This document shows, one piece after another, positions 9,827 to 18,916 of a stretch of 64,000 nt of DNA. The notes under the pieces are model-generated. The model ran no database searches, was not told the origin of the DNA, and worked only from the letters and a program-made list of their open reading frames with translations. Position numbers and translations under genes: made by a program. Each line of letters opens with the position of its first letter. The first letter of the stretch is position 1. This DNA is from Verrucomicrobiota bacterium (lineage in GTDB: Bacteria; Verrucomicrobiota; Verrucomicrobiia; Opitutales; Opitutaceae): positions 37,496 to 101,495 of the forward strand of contig JACTNC010000039.1 in NCBI GenBank assembly GCA_014584295.1, written 5' to 3'.

Positions 9827-11314
9827 ATGAACAATCTTCGAATGAATGCCACGCCCCTCCTTGGACAATCACCTGTTCACGCAAACATCTGGAAGAGGCT
9901 CGTCATACTCCCGATGCTCCTTGTCGGGGGGATTATTCTTGCAGGCACACCGTGCCGCGCCGCTTTGGAAAAGCATCCCAACATTGTCTTCATCCTTATC
10001 GATGATCTGCGCTGGGATGACCTCTCCTGCATGGGAAACACCGTCTCCAAGACTCCGCATATTGACAGGATCGCTGCGGAAGGGATCCTGTTTCGGAGTA
10101 CGTTTGCGACGTCGCCGCTCTGCTCACCCAGCAGGGCGAACATTCTAACGGGGTTGTACACGCACGCCCATGGTATCCTAGACAACACTGACCGCAGCGT
10201 GGCGAGCCACAAGCTGAAGACTTTCCCGCAGGAGCTTCAGAAGGCGGGATATGAAACGGCGTTTCTCGGCAAATGGCACATGGGCAACGACAGCACCCCT
10301 CGTCCGGGGTTCAATTCATGGACCTGCCTGCTGGGTCAGGGGACCTCAAATGACGCGACAATGAATGTCGACGGCAAGGTAGTGAAAACAAAGGGGTACG
10401 TCACCGACATGCTCTCCGAGCGTGCAGTCGAGTACATCAAACGGCCGCACAAGAAACCGTTCCTGCTGTTCTTTGCGCACAAGGCGTTGCATCCGGAAAC
10501 GGCGCAGGCTGCCGATGGGAAGCTTTCTGATCCGGCCGCATCCAATTTCATTCCGGCCGCTCGTCACAGGAATCTCTATTCCGGCACGCCCATACCGAGA
10601 CGACCAAACATTGATGATACTCTCGAGGGCAAGCCTGCTTTACGACAGGAGATTCCCGGGCTGCCTCCGCTGAGTGCAGCCACCGGTTCCAGCGATGAGG
10701 CGATCCTTGGAAGGCTGCGGATGTTGGCGGCTGTCGATGAGAGCACGGGTGCGTTACTGAAGGCGTTGGAGGAAACCGGTCAGCTTGACAATACGCTCAT
10801 TGTCGTGACCGGCGACGAGGGCTATTTCTACGGGGAGCATGGACTCAGCGTTGAGCGGCGCCTGGCCTATGAGGAATCGATCCGAATTCCATTGCTGATG
10901 CGTCTGCCTACGCTGATCGCGGCCGGAGCAAAGCGTGACCAGGTGGTGACCACGCTCGATCTGGCGCCCACACTGCTGGAATTGGGGGGAGCCACCGTGC
11001 CGTCAGCCTACCAAGGCCATTCGCTCGTGCCACTTTTGAAGCAGAACGGCCCTGAGATTCGGGATGCATTCTTGATCGAATACTATACCGATACGGTTTT
11101 TCCGCGTGTGCGGAACATGGGTTATCAGGCTGTGCGCACCAACGATTGGAAATACATTCACTATGTCGATCTGAAGGATGCGGACGAGTTGTACGACCTG
11201 AACCGGGATCCCTACGAGATGCGCAATCTGATCGGCAACTCAAAGCTGGCCGACCGCATGAGAGCGAAGCTGGCTCAGATGTTGGTTGAGACGGGTGCGC
11301 CCAGGCGGGATTGA
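9827..11314 (+). CDS. Sulfatase (arylsulfatase/GlcNAc-6-sulfatase-like), secreted
   Basis: 495 residues. A hydrophobic export segment (LVILPMLLVGGIILAG) precedes the sulfatase core. FILIDDLRWDD supplies the first metal ligands and CSPSR carries the formylglycine precursor Cys99. LGKWHMGND, FFAHKALHPE and VTGDEGYFYGEHG are further sulfatase blocks, and YDLNRDPYEMRNL is the usual C-terminal signature. The 'HKALHPE' region resembles enzymes acting on GlcNAc-6-sulfate and related esters, which is suggestive only. It differs from the sulfatase at 1.4 kb across most of its length, so the two probably remove different sulfate groups. Confidence 0.92.
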   Translation: MNNLRMNATPLLGQSPVHANIWKRLVILPMLLVGGIILAGTPCRAALEKHPNIVFILIDDLRWDDLSCMGNTVSKTPHIDRIAAEGILFRSTFATSPLCSPSRANILTGLYTHAHGILDNTDRSVASHKLKTFPQELQKAGYETAFLGKWHMGNDSTPRPGFNSWTCLLGQGTSNDATMNVDGKVVKTKGYVTDMLSERAVEYIKRPHKKPFLLFFAHKALHPETAQAADGKLSDPAASNFIPAARHRNLYSGTPIPRRPNIDDTLEGKPALRQEIPGLPPLSAATGSSDEAILGRLRMLAAVDESTGALLKALEETGQLDNTLIVVTGDEGYFYGEHGLSVERRLAYEESIRIPLLMRLPTLIAAGAKRDQVVTTLDLAPTLLELGGATVPSAYQGHSLVPLLKQNGPEIRDAFLIEYYTDTVFPRVRNMGYQAVRTNDWKYIHYVDLKDADELYDLNRDPYEMRNLIGNSKLADRMRAKLAQMLVETGAPRRD

Positions 11315-11346
11315 TTTCGGATGCGCAGGAAGTTCATTTGTGCCCC

Positions 11347-12195
11347 ATGAAAACCACACCCCTGTTATTTTCCCGGTTTGCTGTCGGATTCCTCGCGGTC
11401 TTCTTCGGATCCTGCGCCTCTGCCCAAGACTGGGCAAAAGCGAAACTGGAACAGTCGCCAAGGCACTTGGAGTGGAAAACGTTGAAACACGACGGACGCG
11501 AAGTCGGTTGCTTCGTTGGGTATCCCGAGGTCAATCATAAGGCAACGGCGGTCGTGGTAATCCACGACATCTGGGGCATGTCCCACTGGGCACGTGGCAT
11601 GGTTGATGACCTTGCTGCAGCGGGATATATCGCAGTCGCTCCGGATCTGCTATGGGGCGCCGGTCCTGGGAAAGGCGGAACATCAGAATTCGCGGATGAT
11701 GCAATTCCCTTGGCGATTCGTGCGCTCCCTGCGGACCAGATCACGGCTGATCTCGATGCTGCAGTGCAGTATGCGGCGAATTTGCCCTCATGTAATGGAA
11801 AGGTCGCTGTTGTTGGGTTTTGCTGGGGCGGGAGCGAGAGCTTCAGGTTTGCAACCAACAATTCCGTAATCAAGACGGCGTTTGTATTCTATGGAGATGG
11901 ACCCACTCGCGATGCCGACCTCGAGCGGATTGCATGCCCGATCATCGCATTCTATGCGGAAAACGACATGCGGATAAACGCGACAGTACCTGTTACGACG
12001 GACCAGATGAAGCGACTGGGAAAGTCCTACCATACCGAGTTCTATCCGGGATCCGGACATGGTTTCATGAAGGCAGGCCAGGCACCGGCGCCCGCTCCGG
12101 ATGCTGACACGCAGGTTCAAGAGCGCTACATCGCCAACAAGGCTGCGCGCAATGCGGCGTGGAGTAGGCTCATTTCATCGCTGAAATCATTGTAA
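11347..12195 (+). CDS. Dienelactone-hydrolase-family alpha/beta hydrolase, secreted
   Basis: 282 residues from the ATG at 11347 (a TTG-started extension overlapping the sulfatase stop is less likely). The N-terminus MKTTPLLFSRFAVGF...CASAQ is a signal peptide, with the Cys suggesting a possible lipoprotein. The DLH fold shows VVVIHDIWGMSHWARG, the nucleophile motif GFCWGG (Cys as in dienelactone hydrolases), an Asp in FYAENDMRI and the His in GSGHGFM. It should hydrolyse an ester or lactone in the periplasm. In this locus a sugar lactone or acyl-sugar is plausible, but no residue fixes the substrate. Confidence 0.85.
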   Translation: MKTTPLLFSRFAVGFLAVFFGSCASAQDWAKAKLEQSPRHLEWKTLKHDGREVGCFVGYPEVNHKATAVVVIHDIWGMSHWARGMVDDLAAAGYIAVAPDLLWGAGPGKGGTSEFADDAIPLAIRALPADQITADLDAAVQYAANLPSCNGKVAVVGFCWGGSESFRFATNNSVIKTAFVFYGDGPTRDADLERIACPIIAFYAENDMRINATVPVTTDQMKRLGKSYHTEFYPGSGHGFMKAGQAPAPAPDADTQVQERYIANKAARNAAWSRLISSLKSL

Positions 12196-12257
12196 GCCCT
12201 CAATTGCGCATCTGCGCGAGCAGCTCAATCCAATCAACCAATAGCCCTACATCGCTT

Positions 12258-13295
12258 ATGAAAAAGTATAATGTCGGCATCATTGGCTATGGCTGGGCGA
12301 GTACCGCCCACATCCAGGCCATCAATGCAACCAGTCAGGCGCAGGTGGTTGCAGTCTATTCTTCCCGTCCTCAGGATTCGGATGCGCTCAGCACCCGCTA
12401 TGGCGGAAGAATCGAAACGTACACGAGTCTGGATGCCATGCTGCGCCGTCCGGACCTGCATGCGGTCTCCGTGTGCAGTCTGCCTCACCAGCATCCGGCT
12501 CATGTCATTGCCGCGGCGAGGGCCGGAAAACATGTCATCATTGAAAAACCGATCAGTCTCAATCTTGCGGATGCACTGGCGGTAGGTGATGCGATCCGTG
12601 CCGGAGCTGTGAAATCCTGCGTGTGTTTCGAAGCGCGTTTCTCAAGTCAATTTGTCGCAACCAAGGCGGTGATTGATGCGGGCCTCCTGGGAGACATTCA
12701 CTATGGTGAAGTCGATTACTACCATGGCGTCGGTCCCTGGTATGGTCAGTTTCGTTGGAACACCGCTCGAAAAGACGGAGGGAGCAGTCTGCTGTCGGCG
12801 GGGTGTCATGCGTTCGATGCCCTGTTACTCTGCATGGGCAGCGATGTCGTCTCGGTGTCCAGCCATGCGACAGGTTCCCAAAACAAGGATTTCAAGAAAT
12901 ACGAATATGGCACGACATCCGTAACCATCCTCAAATTTCGGAATGGCCGGATTGGCAAGGTTGCATCGGTGATCGATTGTCTCCAGCCGTACTATTTTCA
13001 CACACACTTGGTTGGGAGTGAAGGGTCGCTGCTCGACAACCGGTTCCACTCCGAAAAGATTGCCGGACTCAATCGTCATGCCTGGAGCAATCTGGCGATG
13101 AAGCTTTTGGACTCAGGTGATGTCTCCGATCATCCGTATCAGAAGCAGTTTGAAGCCTTTTTTGCTGCGATCGACAGGGGTGACGAGATGCCACTGACGA
13201 GCTTCAACGAGGCATTTGTATCGCACCGAATGATTCTGGCGGCGGACCGCTCTGCAGAGATCGGATCAGAGGTCAGGCTCGATCAGTTTTCATGA
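12258..13295 (+). CDS. Gfo/Idh/MocA-family NAD(P)-dependent oxidoreductase
   Basis: 345 residues from the ATG at 12258. The Rossmann nucleotide loop is VGIIGYGWASTAH, followed by the family motif VIIEKPISLN (catalytic Lys) and the C-terminal alpha/beta dimerisation domain with DGGSSLLSAGCHAFD containing the usual active-site His. There is no signal peptide, so it acts in the cytoplasm on an imported sugar, oxidising or reducing a ring hydroxyl/ketone. It overlaps the PIG-L gene by four bases (ATGA) and begins an operon with that gene, the NagB-like gene and the permease. Members in comparable loci oxidise C3 of glycosides. Confidence 0.88.
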   Translation: MKKYNVGIIGYGWASTAHIQAINATSQAQVVAVYSSRPQDSDALSTRYGGRIETYTSLDAMLRRPDLHAVSVCSLPHQHPAHVIAAARAGKHVIIEKPISLNLADALAVGDAIRAGAVKSCVCFEARFSSQFVATKAVIDAGLLGDIHYGEVDYYHGVGPWYGQFRWNTARKDGGSSLLSAGCHAFDALLLCMGSDVVSVSSHATGSQNKDFKKYEYGTTSVTILKFRNGRIGKVASVIDCLQPYYFHTHLVGSEGSLLDNRFHSEKIAGLNRHAWSNLAMKLLDSGDVSDHPYQKQFEAFFAAIDRGDEMPLTSFNEAFVSHRMILAADRSAEIGSEVRLDQFS

Positions 13296-14092
13296 AACAG
13301 CGACGCGTACTGGCAATTGCAGCCCATCCGGACGACATCGAATTCATGATGGCCGGAACGTTGCTCGAATTGCGGGCCGCGGGTTATGAAGTGCACTATC
13401 TCAACATTGCAGATGGTTCCTGTGGCAGTCACGTGGAGAATGCAGAAAGGACGCGGGCGCGGCGTGCGCGCGAGGCGCGGGCTGCAGCACGGATTCTTGG
13501 GGCCAGGCATCATCCAAGCCTGGTGCAGGACTTGGGAATTTATTATGAGCCGCGCCTCCTGCGCCGGATAACGGCGATTGTAAGGAAGGTGGCTCCGTCG
13601 ATCGTGCTCACCCATTCACCCGAGGATTACATGGAGGATCACACCAATACGGCACGGTTGGTGGCCACCGCGGTCTTTGCCCGGGGAATGCCGAATTATC
13701 GTTCGAATCCAAGGGTCGCTGCGATGGACGGAGATGTTACACTTTACCATGCGTTGCCTCATGGTCTGCGCGATGCCATGGCCCGGAGTGTGATACCGGA
13801 GAGTTTTGTCGATGTATCGGGTGTTCACGCAGTAAAACTCTCGGCACTCGCCGCGCACAAGAGTCAGCAGCGGTGGCTGACCGAAACCCAGGGGATGTCA
13901 TCGTATATCACCGACATGGAAACCATGAGCCGAGCGGTGGGCAAGATGTCTCGAAAGTTCCGCCTGGCCGAAGGGTGGCGGAGGCACAATGCACTGGGAT
14001 TCTGCAGCGAGGACGCGGACCCGATCCGCGCGGCATTGGGGCCGAAATACCTTTTAAATCCCAGGTACTCGCGTGGCAGCAGGCACACCTGA
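13292..14092 (+). CDS. PIG-L/LmbE-family N-deacetylase
   Basis: 266 residues, no signal peptide. The zinc-binding AHPDD motif lies at the N-terminus ([11 protein letters not shown]), with the third ligand region [13 protein letters not shown]. The family removes N-acetyl groups from GlcNAc-type sugars (for example GlcNAc-PI, GlcNAc-inositol, chitooligosaccharides). Its ATG overlaps the stop of the dehydrogenase gene, and a NagB-like gene follows directly. Deacetylase-NagB pairs, including fused proteins, are known in other bacteria, so an amino-sugar substrate for this operon is a reasonable inference. Confidence 0.88.
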   Translation: MKQRRVLAIAAHPDDIEFMMAGTLLELRAAGYEVHYLNIADGSCGSHVENAERTRARRAREARAAARILGARHHPSLVQDLGIYYEPRLLRRITAIVRKVAPSIVLTHSPEDYMEDHTNTARLVATAVFARGMPNYRSNPRVAAMDGDVTLYHALPHGLRDAMARSVIPESFVDVSGVHAVKLSALAAHKSQQRWLTETQGMSSYITDMETMSRAVGKMSRKFRLAEGWRRHNALGFCSEDADPIRAALGPKYLLNPRYSRGSRHT

Positions 14093-14150
14093 TGTTACGC
14101 GAATTCGCCCATTTTATCACCCCGAAATCCGAAGAAAGATTCGATCCATC

Positions 14151-15077
14151 ATGCCACGCTTAATGAGCTCAATTGCACCCGGGTGGTGGGACTATACCAC
14201 GCTCGACCGGGAATTGGTCAAGGAGGCGGCCAGCCTGACCCTGAAAGACATCGAAGGCCTCTCTCGGGATGGCTTTCGGGTTGTCATGTATGACACCCTG
14301 GAGGAATTCTACCTGGCTGAGGCGCTCGAATACGTCACGGCGTGGCAATCTGCAACCGCGGACAACCCCGCAGGGATTTGTGGTCCCATCGGCCCAACCG
14401 AGCAGTTGCCGCTCGTTGCTCGTATCGTGAACGAGATCGGGCTTTCACTCAAACATGCCCATTTCTGGGGGATGGATGAATGGTATCAGGATGGCCGAAC
14501 CGTGCCCCTGACACATCCGCTTTCCTTCGAGCGGGCCGATCGCGAACTCTGTTTCGATCGGATACGCCCGGATCTGGCGATGCCCGAGGAGAACCTTCAT
14601 TTCCCGGTTGATGTGGGGCGCTACAAACGGAGTTGGAACGGAGTAAGCTGCAAGGTCATGCAAGGCGGACAAGGGGACATCAAGCACTGGGCGTTCAACG
14701 ATCCGGTCAAACGTGTCGGGCAGTACGTCGATGCTCCTCCGTCTCCCGAGGAATATCGGAAGCTTGGCACCCGAATTGTCGACCTGCATCCGGTGACACT
14801 CGCGCAGAATGCCCGCACCTCGGGTGGCGGGAATATTTCGATCGTACCGACGTGTGCCATTACGGTCGGACCTGTTGAAACGTGGCTGGCGGAAAAGGTA
14901 TCCATCTGGCATGCCGGTTGCCATGACAATCCATTCGGGCAGCGGTTGACAGCGCTCATGGTCAGTCGTGGCTACATGGACAGTGCTGTGCCGATGTCGC
15001 TCCTGGCCGCGCACCCCAATGTGCAGTTCAACTTCTTCCGCCCTGGCATCGGATCCTGTCGAACTGAAGTGCATTGA
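14151..15077 (+). CDS. Glucosamine-6-phosphate deaminase/isomerase-like protein (NagB superfamily, divergent)
   Basis: 308 residues from the ATG at 14151 (ATG 14163 is also possible). HFWGMDEW corresponds to the NagB FNMDEY block with the catalytic Asp, and [14 protein letters not shown] aligns with GGVGNDGHIAFNEP. The catalytic His is kept, but the NagB Asp141 position is Ile, the Gly is Lys and Glu148 is Asp. The QKA phosphate-binding Lys loop is also not conserved (AGCHDN). It is therefore a NagB-fold protein with an altered active site, possibly acting on an unphosphorylated or differently substituted amino sugar. It sits between the PIG-L deacetylase and the permease. Confidence 0.75.
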   Translation: MPRLMSSIAPGWWDYTTLDRELVKEAASLTLKDIEGLSRDGFRVVMYDTLEEFYLAEALEYVTAWQSATADNPAGICGPIGPTEQLPLVARIVNEIGLSLKHAHFWGMDEWYQDGRTVPLTHPLSFERADRELCFDRIRPDLAMPEENLHFPVDVGRYKRSWNGVSCKVMQGGQGDIKHWAFNDPVKRVGQYVDAPPSPEEYRKLGTRIVDLHPVTLAQNARTSGGGNISIVPTCAITVGPVETWLAEKVSIWHAGCHDNPFGQRLTALMVSRGYMDSAVPMSLLAAHPNVQFNFFRPGIGSCRTEVH

Positions 15078-15137
15078 TGCGGCTGCGTGCTCAGTGAGAG
15101 CGGCGTCACCAAGAAACAGCTCCAACACCCCACCACC

Positions 15138-16370
15138 ATGGATCAACAATCAGCCATCAAGTTCAAGCTATCCAGTTTCATGTTCCTGCAGTACTTCATC
15201 TGGGGTGCATGGTATGTCAGCATGGGCACGTATCTTGCGAACGTGCTCAAGTTTGGTGGTGACCAGATTGGCGCGGCGTATGGGGCCTTTGCCATCGGAT
15301 CTATGATTTCTCCCTTCTTCGTAGGGTTGATAGCAGACCGCTATTTTGCCTCGCAGAAAATACTGGGAGTCCTGGGGGTGGTTGGTGGTCTGGTCCTGAT
15401 CGCGCTTTCGCGATTGCAGACATTCGGAGCGTTTTATCCGACACTCATCCTGTACTGTGCGCTCTTTGCTCCGACGCTTGCACTGGGAAATTCCGTGGCG
15501 TTGACGCATCTTGCCGATGCCAAACGGGATTTTCCGAGGATAAAGATCCTTTCTGCTATCGGCTGGATTGCGGCGGGAGTTGTGCTGAGCCTGATGAAAG
15601 GGGAACAGTCGTCGGTACAGTTTCTCCTTGGAGGAGGAGCATCGATCCTCTTTGGGTTGTTTGCCTTTCGACTTCCGGCAACTCCGCCCCGGAAGGTTGG
15701 TCAGGATGTGAGCCTAGGCGATGTGCTGGGACTGGATTCGCTGGCGTTGATGAAGAAACCCTCCTTTGCGATTTTTGTCATCTGCATGTTTCTGATCTGT
15801 GTCCCGCTGTATTTCTACTTTGTCCTGATGTCGATCTACCTGTCAGAGATCGGCTGGACCGGGCTGGCGGGCAAGATGAGCCTGGCGCAGGTGTCGGATG
15901 TGATATTCCTCTTCCTCCTGCCGGTCTTCCTCAAAAATTTAGGCTACAAAAAGACAATCATGCTGGGAATAGCGGCGTGGGTGACGCGCTATTTGCTTCT
16001 TGCTGGCAGCGTGGGCATGGCCGATATGCAGACGGCGTTCATATTCCTTGCGATCCTGCTGCACGGCGTCTGCTACGACTTTCTTTTTATTGCCGGCCAG
16101 CTTTATGCGGACGGGGAGGCCAATGAGAGAATGCGCTCTGCGGTGCAAGGCTTCATTGCATTCGTCCTGTGGGGCATCGGATCGTTTGTCGGTACCCTGC
16201 TTGCGGGCAGAGTGCTCGCAACCAATCAAGTCGTTGCCACAGGTGGCACAGTCACCCATGACTGGACCAAGATCTGGATGTCGCCCGCAATTGGCGCAAT
16301 CGTGGTGCTGATCGCGTTTATCATTTTCTTCCGGGATCCGGAGAGAAAATCGGTAGAAGCAGGCAGATAG
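15138..16370 (+). CDS. MFS permease of the nucleoside:H+ symporter (NupG/XapB-like) type
   Basis: 410 residues with about 12 hydrophobic helices. The start MDQQSAIKFKLSSFMFLQYFIWGAWYVSMGTYL matches the beginning of the NupG-like family widespread in Planctomycetota, Verrucomicrobiota and Bacteroidota. ISPFFVGLIADRYF is the loop-2/3 MFS motif. As last gene of the dehydrogenase-deacetylase-NagB operon it probably moves the catabolised sugar or glycoside into the cytoplasm, despite the nucleoside name of the family. A 25-base gap separates it from the convergent ceramidase-like gene. Confidence 0.87.
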   Translation: MDQQSAIKFKLSSFMFLQYFIWGAWYVSMGTYLANVLKFGGDQIGAAYGAFAIGSMISPFFVGLIADRYFASQKILGVLGVVGGLVLIALSRLQTFGAFYPTLILYCALFAPTLALGNSVALTHLADAKRDFPRIKILSAIGWIAAGVVLSLMKGEQSSVQFLLGGGASILFGLFAFRLPATPPRKVGQDVSLGDVLGLDSLALMKKPSFAIFVICMFLICVPLYFYFVLMSIYLSEIGWTGLAGKMSLAQVSDVIFLFLLPVFLKNLGYKKTIMLGIAAWVTRYLLLAGSVGMADMQTAFIFLAILLHGVCYDFLFIAGQLYADGEANERMRSAVQGFIAFVLWGIGSFVGTLLAGRVLATNQVVATGGTVTHDWTKIWMSPAIGAIVVLIAFIIFFRDPERKSVEAGR

Positions 16371-16395
16371 GCGACAAACCGCAGAAGGGCTTTTG

Positions 16396-17883
16396 CTACC
16401 GAGGGTCCCGCTTCTTCAGTTCGGCAAGCAGTCCGAGGAGTGAATCCTTGATCTTTGGTTCCGCCTGGATCTCAAGGAAGGCTGTGCGGGCTGGCCAGCT
16501 TTCGTAACCTCCCAGGGCGTGTTGCTCGGGGGTGGGGAGATAACCATAGTAGCCGTTGGCCAATTCGATCATGAAGGAATTCTTGAAAGGACTCCGCCGC
16601 TTCAAATCCAGGCCGGTTGCAGCGAATACCTCGCAGGGTGCCGTGGCAATTGCGAGCGTGCCGATTCGGTAGGCCTGCAAGGTCAATGTGACAGTCGGAG
16701 GGTAGTCTGCGAGGTAGCGGGCCTCCCGCGCATACACTTGGGATCGGGTCAGCATTTTTGCCTTGGGATCCACGCTATTGTAAACTTGGTTTGCCCACGC
16801 CAGGCGTTCGGCGTTTGGGCGTCGTACCGCCAGTGAAAGTTGTGCCTGTGCCGCATCGAGGCTTGCGTACGGAAGGTAATTGATCTGCGAACAGATTCGA
16901 ACTGCTTCGCGTGCGAGTGCCTCTGCAACTATTTGCATGCGCTCGTAGGCTTGGGCGGGGACGGCTGGAGTTCTCACGTCTCCGCTGGTACCATTTGCCA
17001 TTATGGCGACAAAGGGAGGAGAAAGCCGATCGGCGCCGAGCTGGCGTTGCACCTCGTCGGCAAACACGCCGTAATAGTCCGCACTCACGACACCATTCGG
17101 TATGCCACCGACATAGTGCAGACCGTAGCTTGCGAGCACGGCCAAAGGTCGTCCATCGCGATGCCTGACCGATACAAGGTACAACTCCGGGTCAACCGGA
17201 CCCGAAGGCCCAATCTTATGTGGAGGCGACGCTCCCATCACGACCTTTTCGCCTTTCTCGCCGAAGGGATTCGATGGGACCTTGTCAGGCTCCACCAGCC
17301 ATCTCCGGTTCTGTACATATTCAGGCATGTTTCCGCTTCCCCATCCGATGATAGCCGGCTGGAGATTGTTGACAGCCCGTCGAACGCCGTCGGCGATGCG
17401 CTCGGAGAGGAATTTGTTATACTCGAGATTCTTTGGGCCAAGTTTGAGATCCAGTCCACGCGGAGTGCTGTGCGAATGCGTGGCCGAGATCATCACATGA
17501 CTTGGATCCAGGCCGATCGCGTCCTGGATCATGCGTTTCGCGTCATCTATCACCTCGGTGGCGATCATCGTATTGTCGCACACGACAAACGCGAGGCGGG
17601 AGGTGCCATCATCCAGAACGAGGCACCGCGCATGCAACTCGTCATGGACATGGGTGGCGGGCCCAATTTGCATGATGCCGCCGTCAAGTTTGACGCCCAG
17701 CAAAGGAGTGATGTTGCTCGTCGCCGCACCCGCTCGGAATATCCCTTCGCTGTTTGAGGGGGTGCTGCTGGCTGGCGCTGCAATGAGACTCAGGGATGCA
17801 ATCAGGAGGGCACAGGTCATGCCGAGGTACCGCCACGTGGGCAAACAGGGCGCATTTCGGAGTGTCATGGCGTGGCGGGTCAT
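16396..17883 (-). CDS. Neutral/alkaline non-lysosomal ceramidase-like protein, secreted (second copy)
   Basis: 495 residues; Met at 17883 or 17868 both give a signal peptide. The domain start FRAGAATSNITPLLG, the block RLAFVVCDNTMIATEVIDDAK and the metal motif ISATHSHSTPRG match the ceramidase-type N-terminal domain. As with the copy at 8.3 kb, the C-terminal part of true ceramidases is missing. On the minus strand its ATG follows the stop of the DUF1080 gene with no base between, the same gene order as in the other pair. Sequence identity between the two copies is low outside motifs, so this is not a recent duplication. Confidence 0.85.
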   Translation of the reverse strand: MTRHAMTLRNAPCLPTWRYLGMTCALLIASLSLIAAPASSTPSNSEGIFRAGAATSNITPLLGVKLDGGIMQIGPATHVHDELHARCLVLDDGTSRLAFVVCDNTMIATEVIDDAKRMIQDAIGLDPSHVMISATHSHSTPRGLDLKLGPKNLEYNKFLSERIADGVRRAVNNLQPAIIGWGSGNMPEYVQNRRWLVEPDKVPSNPFGEKGEKVVMGASPPHKIGPSGPVDPELYLVSVRHRDGRPLAVLASYGLHYVGGIPNGVVSADYYGVFADEVQRQLGADRLSPPFVAIMANGTSGDVRTPAVPAQAYERMQIVAEALAREAVRICSQINYLPYASLDAAQAQLSLAVRRPNAERLAWANQVYNSVDPKAKMLTRSQVYAREARYLADYPPTVTLTLQAYRIGTLAIATAPCEVFAATGLDLKRRSPFKNSFMIELANGYYGYLPTPEQHALGGYESWPARTAFLEIQAEPKIKDSLLGLLAELKKRDPR

Positions 17884-18801
17884 TCACTTCAGGGGTTGGA
17901 GCTCAACCCGCCGAAAAAATATCTCGGCTCCTTCTGACTGTAGGAGAATGCGACCCTCGCTCAGGGATCCGTTTCTTCCCTCAATGACCTTTGTACCATT
18001 GACGAAATACGTGACATCGCCGCCCTTGCAGATGGCTTCGATGCGATTCCATTCACCGGTCGGCTTCTCGACATCCCTTGGGCCGCGAATGCCAAGTGTG
18101 TCGGTCCATGCGGGATCGCGATACTGCCAGTTGATGCGGCCCTTGGTGAACTCGGTGGGAACTCCTGTGGGATCCCAGTATTTCTGTCCTGGCTGTACGG
18201 TCAGTGTCAGGAGCGCCGGAATCAGTTTGCCGGTGGTGCGATCAAATCCACCGACCAGGATGACGTCACCGGTGCCGCCCTCAATGATCTGGAATTCAAC
18301 GGATCGCATCCAGGGTGAATCAAATTTTCTTGAGGCATTTCCCGGTTCTCCTTGGCAATGCAGGAGAATGCCATTGTCGCGCGCACGATCCATTCGCGGT
18401 TTCCAAGTGATCAGCCCCCAGCGGTATTCCACGACCAGCCTGTAATCCCTGAAGCTTTGACGGCTGATCAGGCCTCCAAAGTGCTGACCGCTGCTGCGAA
18501 TTGCGGGCGCGCCGTCGATATTGTCCACAACGGAGAAGACGCGATCCGGATCGGCATGGCCGCCCGTGGCAGGCAGCCACACTGTAAAGGGCGACAGATC
18601 CTTGCCATTGAACAGGGCCAACACCTCGGTCGGGGCGATTGCCTGCTCCTGGGAGGCCACACCCCACGCAGCCGTGGTTCCAGAAAGGAGGCCTAGAATG
18701 AGGCTGAAGCGGATCAGTTCGGAGCGTGCACGTCCGATTCTCACAAAGGATGCATGGCTCGTCATGGTGCGGATGGAGAGCTGCCTGAGGGGATTCATCA
18801 T
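17884..18801 (-). CDS. DUF1080 / 3-keto-disaccharide hydrolase-like protein, secreted
   Basis: 305 residues from the ATG at 18801 (in-frame Met at 18798 and 18765 also possible). A signal segment LIRFSLILGLLSGTTAAWGVA is followed by the concanavalin-like DUF1080 domain: VLALFNGKDLSPF, RLVVEYRWG, DNGILLHCQGEPG, FQIIEGGTGDVI, WNRIEAICKGGDVTYFVNG and ILLQSEGAEIFFRRVEL. Characterised members cleave 3-keto-glycosides after C3 oxidation. It is divergent from the PVC-type heme gene, with a TGATC direct repeat between them, and is followed without spacing by the ceramidase-like gene. Confidence 0.87.
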   Translation of the reverse strand: MMNPLRQLSIRTMTSHASFVRIGRARSELIRFSLILGLLSGTTAAWGVASQEQAIAPTEVLALFNGKDLSPFTVWLPATGGHADPDRVFSVVDNIDGAPAIRSSGQHFGGLISRQSFRDYRLVVEYRWGLITWKPRMDRARDNGILLHCQGEPGNASRKFDSPWMRSVEFQIIEGGTGDVILVGGFDRTTGKLIPALLTLTVQPGQKYWDPTGVPTEFTKGRINWQYRDPAWTDTLGIRGPRDVEKPTGEWNRIEAICKGGDVTYFVNGTKVIEGRNGSLSEGRILLQSEGAEIFFRRVELQPLK

Positions 18802-18899
18802 GTTATCGGGGATGGTTGGCCGGCAAAACAGCGGCAAGACGGCTTCGGGAGCACTTTGACATTGCGTTTGAATCCACCGTGGTCAAGTCTGATTATTAA

Positions 18900-18916
18900 T
18901 GATCGTATATGATCGA
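18900..18916 (+). promoter_or_regulatory. TGATC-N5-TGATC direct repeat, candidate operator in front of the PVC heme gene
   Basis: TGATCGTATATGATCG has two TGATC half-sites starting 10 bases apart (18900 and 18910), one helical turn. It lies between the divergent DUF1080 gene and the heme-protein gene and ends directly before the ATG at 18917. The same arrangement occurs at 23228-23242 upstream of the DeoR gene. The DeoR or GntR regulator encoded nearby is the likely binder, by inference. Confidence 0.5.

Noticed and set aside
7182..9868. Long open frames on the minus strand (7182-8429 and 8561-9868, over 400 codons each)
   Set aside because: They lie fully antisense to the SGNH-DUF1080 and ceramidase-like genes and show no family motifs; long antisense frames are expected from the G/C-biased codon use.
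16840..17757. 305-codon + frame over the second ceramidase-like gene
   Set aside because: The opposite strand encodes a clear ceramidase-type protein with its metal motif; the + frame has no motif.
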